DNA of 64,000 nt from contig JAFGRW010000115.1 of NCBI GenBank assembly GCA_016934935.1, forward strand, positions 1-64,000, written 5' to 3'. Positions 61,553 through 64,000 of the stretch are shown here, piece by piece. A model generated the notes under the pieces. The model did not search any database. It saw nothing but the letters and a program-made list of their open reading frames with translations, and was not told where the DNA came from. A program made the translations under genes and the position numbers. The DNA is from Spirochaetota bacterium (GTDB taxonomy: Bacteria; Spirochaetota; UBA4802; JAFGJZ01). Positions within the stretch are counted from its first letter, which is position 1. Every line of letters starts with the position of its first letter.

Positions 61553-62923
61553 CTAAAATTTAAGATTTTTTGGGGTACGTGCGAATGGAATAACATCTCT
61601 GATATTTTCCATTCCGGTAACAAACTGGACCGCTCTTTCAAAACCAAGCCCAAAACCCGAATGAGGCACTGTACCAAAACGCCTGGTGTCAATATACCAA
61701 TCGTAATCCTCTTCATTAAGGTTCAGTTCTTTCATTCTGTCAAGTAGAAGATCAAGCCGGTATTCACGTTCACTTCCACCTATTATTTCGCCAACACCCG
61801 GTACAAGAACATCCATTCCCCTTACTGTTTTGCTGTCACTGTTGCAATACATGTAAAAAGGCTTCAGAGTTCTCGGGTAATCAGTCAGAATTACCGGCGA
61901 TCCTATCTTTTTTTCTACCAGAAAACGCTCATGCTCTGACTGAAGGTCACAACCCCACTCAACTTTGAAATTAAATTTCTCTTTTGAGTCAATCAAAGTC
62001 TTTACTGCTTCTGTATAAGTCATTCTTTCGAACTTCGAAGAGACAATTTTCTCAAGATTTTTTATAAGCCCCGGCTTTATCCTCTTATCAAAAAAATCCA
62101 TATCCTTGGGGCATTCATCCAGAACCGATAAAATAATATGTTTTAAGAAATCTTCAGCAAGATCCATATTGTCATTAATGTCATTAAAAGCAGCTTCGGG
62201 CTCAACCATCCAGAATTCCGCGAGATGCCGCGATGTATTTGAATTCTCGGCTCTGAAGGTAGGGCCAAAGGTATAGATCCGGTCAAGAGCTGTAGCAAAA
62301 AGTTCTCCTTCTAACTGTCCGCTTACCGTTAAAGATGCCTTCTTGCCGAAAAAATCATCCCCATAGTCTTTATTCTGTTTAAGGGGGTCAAGGGTTGTTA
62401 CATGAAAAAGTTCACCTGCTCCTTCACAATCGTTAGCTGTAATTATTGGTGTGTTTACATAAAGAAACTCACGTTGCTGAAAAAAAGAGTGTACGGCATG
62501 GGCAAGGCTGTTTCGAACCCTGAATACAGCGCCGAAGGTATTCGTACGAGGGCGTAAATGCGCAATCTCTCTTAAAAATTCAAACGAGTGCCGTTTTTTC
62601 TGCAAGGGATAAGCAGATGCATCAGTTAATCCGTAAATTTCTGCTTCTTCGGCATTTAGTTCGACTCTCTGCCCAGCGGCCGGTGATTCGACAAGAGTGC
62701 CCGTAACACTTAATGAGGATCCGGTTGTTAATTCAGCAAGCTGCTTATATGCTTCTATTTTTGGTTCAACTACCACCTGTAATGATTCTATATCCGAGCC
62801 GTCATTTATCTCTATAAAAATCAGATCCTTTACCTTGCGGCAGGTACGCACCCATCCCTTGACAGTTATACTTGAACCGGTTTCTACAATTGACAAGACA
62901 TGCTTTATTCTTTCCCTTTTCAC
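61553..62923 (-). CDS. asnS: Asparaginyl-tRNA synthetase
   Basis: 456 residues. N-terminal OB fold ('[26 protein letters not shown]'), class II motif 2 '[26 protein letters not shown]', and motif 3 '[29 protein letters not shown]'. '[16 protein letters not shown]' is the AsnRS-type loop that separates it from AspRS. Charges tRNA-Asn directly. A GGAG site precedes the ATG. Confidence 0.95.
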   Translation of the reverse strand: MKRERIKHVLSIVETGSSITVKGWVRTCRKVKDLIFIEINDGSDIESLQVVVEPKIEAYKQLAELTTGSSLSVTGTLVESPAAGQRVELNAEEAEIYGLTDASAYPLQKKRHSFEFLREIAHLRPRTNTFGAVFRVRNSLAHAVHSFFQQREFLYVNTPIITANDCEGAGELFHVTTLDPLKQNKDYGDDFFGKKASLTVSGQLEGELFATALDRIYTFGPTFRAENSNTSRHLAEFWMVEPEAAFNDINDNMDLAEDFLKHIILSVLDECPKDMDFFDKRIKPGLIKNLEKIVSSKFERMTYTEAVKTLIDSKEKFNFKVEWGCDLQSEHERFLVEKKIGSPVILTDYPRTLKPFYMYCNSDSKTVRGMDVLVPGVGEIIGGSEREYRLDLLLDRMKELNLNEEDYDWYIDTRRFGTVPHSGFGLGFERAVQFVTGMENIRDVIPFARTPKNLKF

Positions 62924-63291
62924 AAATATCTCCTTTTGGCCGCGGTTGTAACAAACCGCGTATTATTCTGCGGCAGGGGCCAATATTCAGCAATTCTTTT
63001 TTATGTAGAGACAACTGACATCAAAACAATACTGTTGCTTTAAAACCACTGATTCGGCATGACATACCTTATTTTCCTGGCAGAAAAGCCGCCCGAAGCG
63101 ATATCGCTGATCGTATAGTCGGCATACGGAACATTGTCGCATCGATATCCACGTCATCGCAGGCAGTATTAAAAATTCCTCGAAGGTGAAAATATTGACC
63201 AAAAAGATATGGAGACGACGCACAAAATCTGTCCTTCACCATTTGTAAATTTTTTTCAGTTTGACAATAACAGATTATTCACGTACATTAA
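62924..63291. other. Intergenic gap with doubtful Cys-rich frame
   Basis: A short hairpin CGCGGTT/AACCGCG lies at about 62941-62960, upstream of asnS. A minus-strand 78-codon frame (62987-63223) contains 'QCSVCRLY' and 'LFCQENKVCHAE', like a zinc-ribbon, but has no ribosome-binding site or recognisable relatives and is not called as a gene. Confidence 0.4.
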
Positions 63292-64000
63292 GCTATAAAC
63301 GAAATCAAAGCATATAATGACATTGTCGCCAAATATATACTTGGGCGCGAAGAAACAAAGGATATCTTGTTGTCCTTCGTCAACGCCGTTTTTGAAGATT
63401 CGGATTACGAATAGATCAAAGAGATTGAAATACTTAATCCCTATAATATTCAGGAGTATCAGACAGATAAACTGTCTGTACTTGATCTGAAAGCAAAAGA
63501 CGAAAAAGAGCGTACCATAAATATTGAGATCCAGATAAGAGGTGACAGAAACTTCGCGCACAGGTCGCTGTATTACTGGTCAAAGCTGTACGGTAATCAG
63601 CTTAAAAGCGCGGACAAGTTTGATATGCTAAAGCCGGTTATCTGTATAAATCTGGTAAATTTCGTATTGGAAGAGAATTATCCCAAAGCTCATAACTGCT
63701 ATCTGCTCGCAAACAAGGATAATCCTGAATTAATACTGACAGACCATTTGATGATCCACTTTCTTGAACTGCCCAAAGTCACCGATTTTCCAGGGCAAAC
63801 GAGGCTTGATCGGTGGATGAACTGGTTCAAAAATGAAGGCTCTGAGGAGGAAACAATGAACACAGTAATAAAAGACGAACCCATACTTGCAAAAGCCCAT
63901 AATGAGTACACAAAATTTACAGCCGACGACAGACTTCGTATGATGGCCATAAGTCATGAGATGGCAGAACGCGACCGTGAAAACAGCCTTTACGAAGCCG
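63292..64000 (+). pseudogene. Rpn-family recombination-promoting nuclease, disrupted and cut by the window end
   Basis: Reading from 63292 gives 'YNDIVAKYILGREETKDILLSFVNAVFEDSDYE', then an in-frame TAG at 63412-63414, then in the same frame 'IKEIEILNPYNIQEY', 'KLSVLDLKAKDEKERTINIEIQI', 'HRSLYYWSKLYGNQL', 'ICINLVNFVL' and 'FLELPKVTDF'. This is the PDDEXK_2/Rpn transposase-associated nuclease family, with Asp in 'VLDLKA' and 'IEIQ' as the catalytic pair. No ATG is available before 'YNDIV', and a TAA lies just upstream, so both the start and residue 41 are damaged. The gene runs past position 64000. Confidence 0.75.

Noticed and set aside
62987-63223. Cys-rich 78-codon minus-strand frame
   Set aside because: CxxC pairs are suggestive, but start support and relatives are lacking; kept only as a note in the gap entry.

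Overview
The window is an AT-rich (roughly 40% GC by eye), gene-dense bacterial chromosome segment. Diderm lipoproteins and TonB-free periplasmic sensors, oxygen-sensitive metabolism (quinolinate synthase NadA translationally coupled to a HydE-type radical SAM protein, a K+-dependent membrane pyrophosphatase, NADP-type glutamate dehydrogenase), a GH12-like secreted glucanase and a membrane-anchored AraC regulator suggest a free-living anaerobic, polysaccharide-using Gram-negative bacterium. The phylum cannot be fixed from the sequence; a Fibrobacterota/Chitinispirillia-, Spirochaetota- or Marinimicrobia-like organism would all fit. One tRNA gene (Pro, CGG) is present and no rRNA.

1-11.5 kb is an accessory zone: a PD-(D/E)XK/RAMA protein, a lipoprotein esterase, a tangle of toxin-antitoxin pieces (an orphan Phd antitoxin, a vapBC pair that appears to sit inside an older addiction-module/ParE operon), an ABC-F ATPase, an AraC regulator, an MBL-fold lipoprotein, a gene broken by one in-frame TAA, and a DUF4349 protein. 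11.5-15.3 kb is a three-gene phosphorelay on the minus strand with a substrate-binding-protein-type periplasmic sensor.

15.5-26.2 kb is the most interesting part: a RiPP (ribosomally made, modified peptide) cluster. A previously easy-to-miss 40-residue precursor (18795-18917) has its own consensus promoter and a strong terminator. Around it lie a nucleotidyltransferase, an ABC exporter, two tandem HPr-kinase-like proteins, a lasso-type B2 leader protease, a PqqD/B1 recognition protein, three radical SAM/SPASM proteins and a fourth homologue that has lost the AdoMet cluster. The set resembles kinase- and nucleotidyltransferase-containing lasso clusters (paeninodin type), but the lasso cyclase is absent and the tyrosine-rich core has no Asp/Glu ring acceptor, so radical SAM chemistry seems to replace lasso closure. 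I regard this as a probable undescribed hybrid RiPP class.

26.4-33 kb is a second decaying accessory zone: a GNAT gene with an in-frame stop, a GH12-like lipoprotein, a truncated AAA ATPase at a 45-bp palindrome, 42-bp-periodic direct repeats, a SEC-C protein, and an IS110 remnant. 33-43.5 kb holds ordinary functions: a DUF134 regulator with a perfect palindromic operator, a polar amino-acid ABC importer, gdhA, a MEDS/PAS histidine kinase pair and hppA. 43.5-63 kb carries a NicO/DUF1007/Tim44-TerB operon, gpsA, a membrane AraC regulator, a sodium:solute symporter with its small accessory protein, MFS, nadA-hydE, a WecG-type glycosyltransferase followed by a GAF-SpoIIE protein, a LamG-type secreted protein, rpiB and asnS. 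The window ends in a broken Rpn-family nuclease gene. A roughly 70-75 bp dispersed repeat occurs three times (2.9, 28.1 and 41.4 kb).
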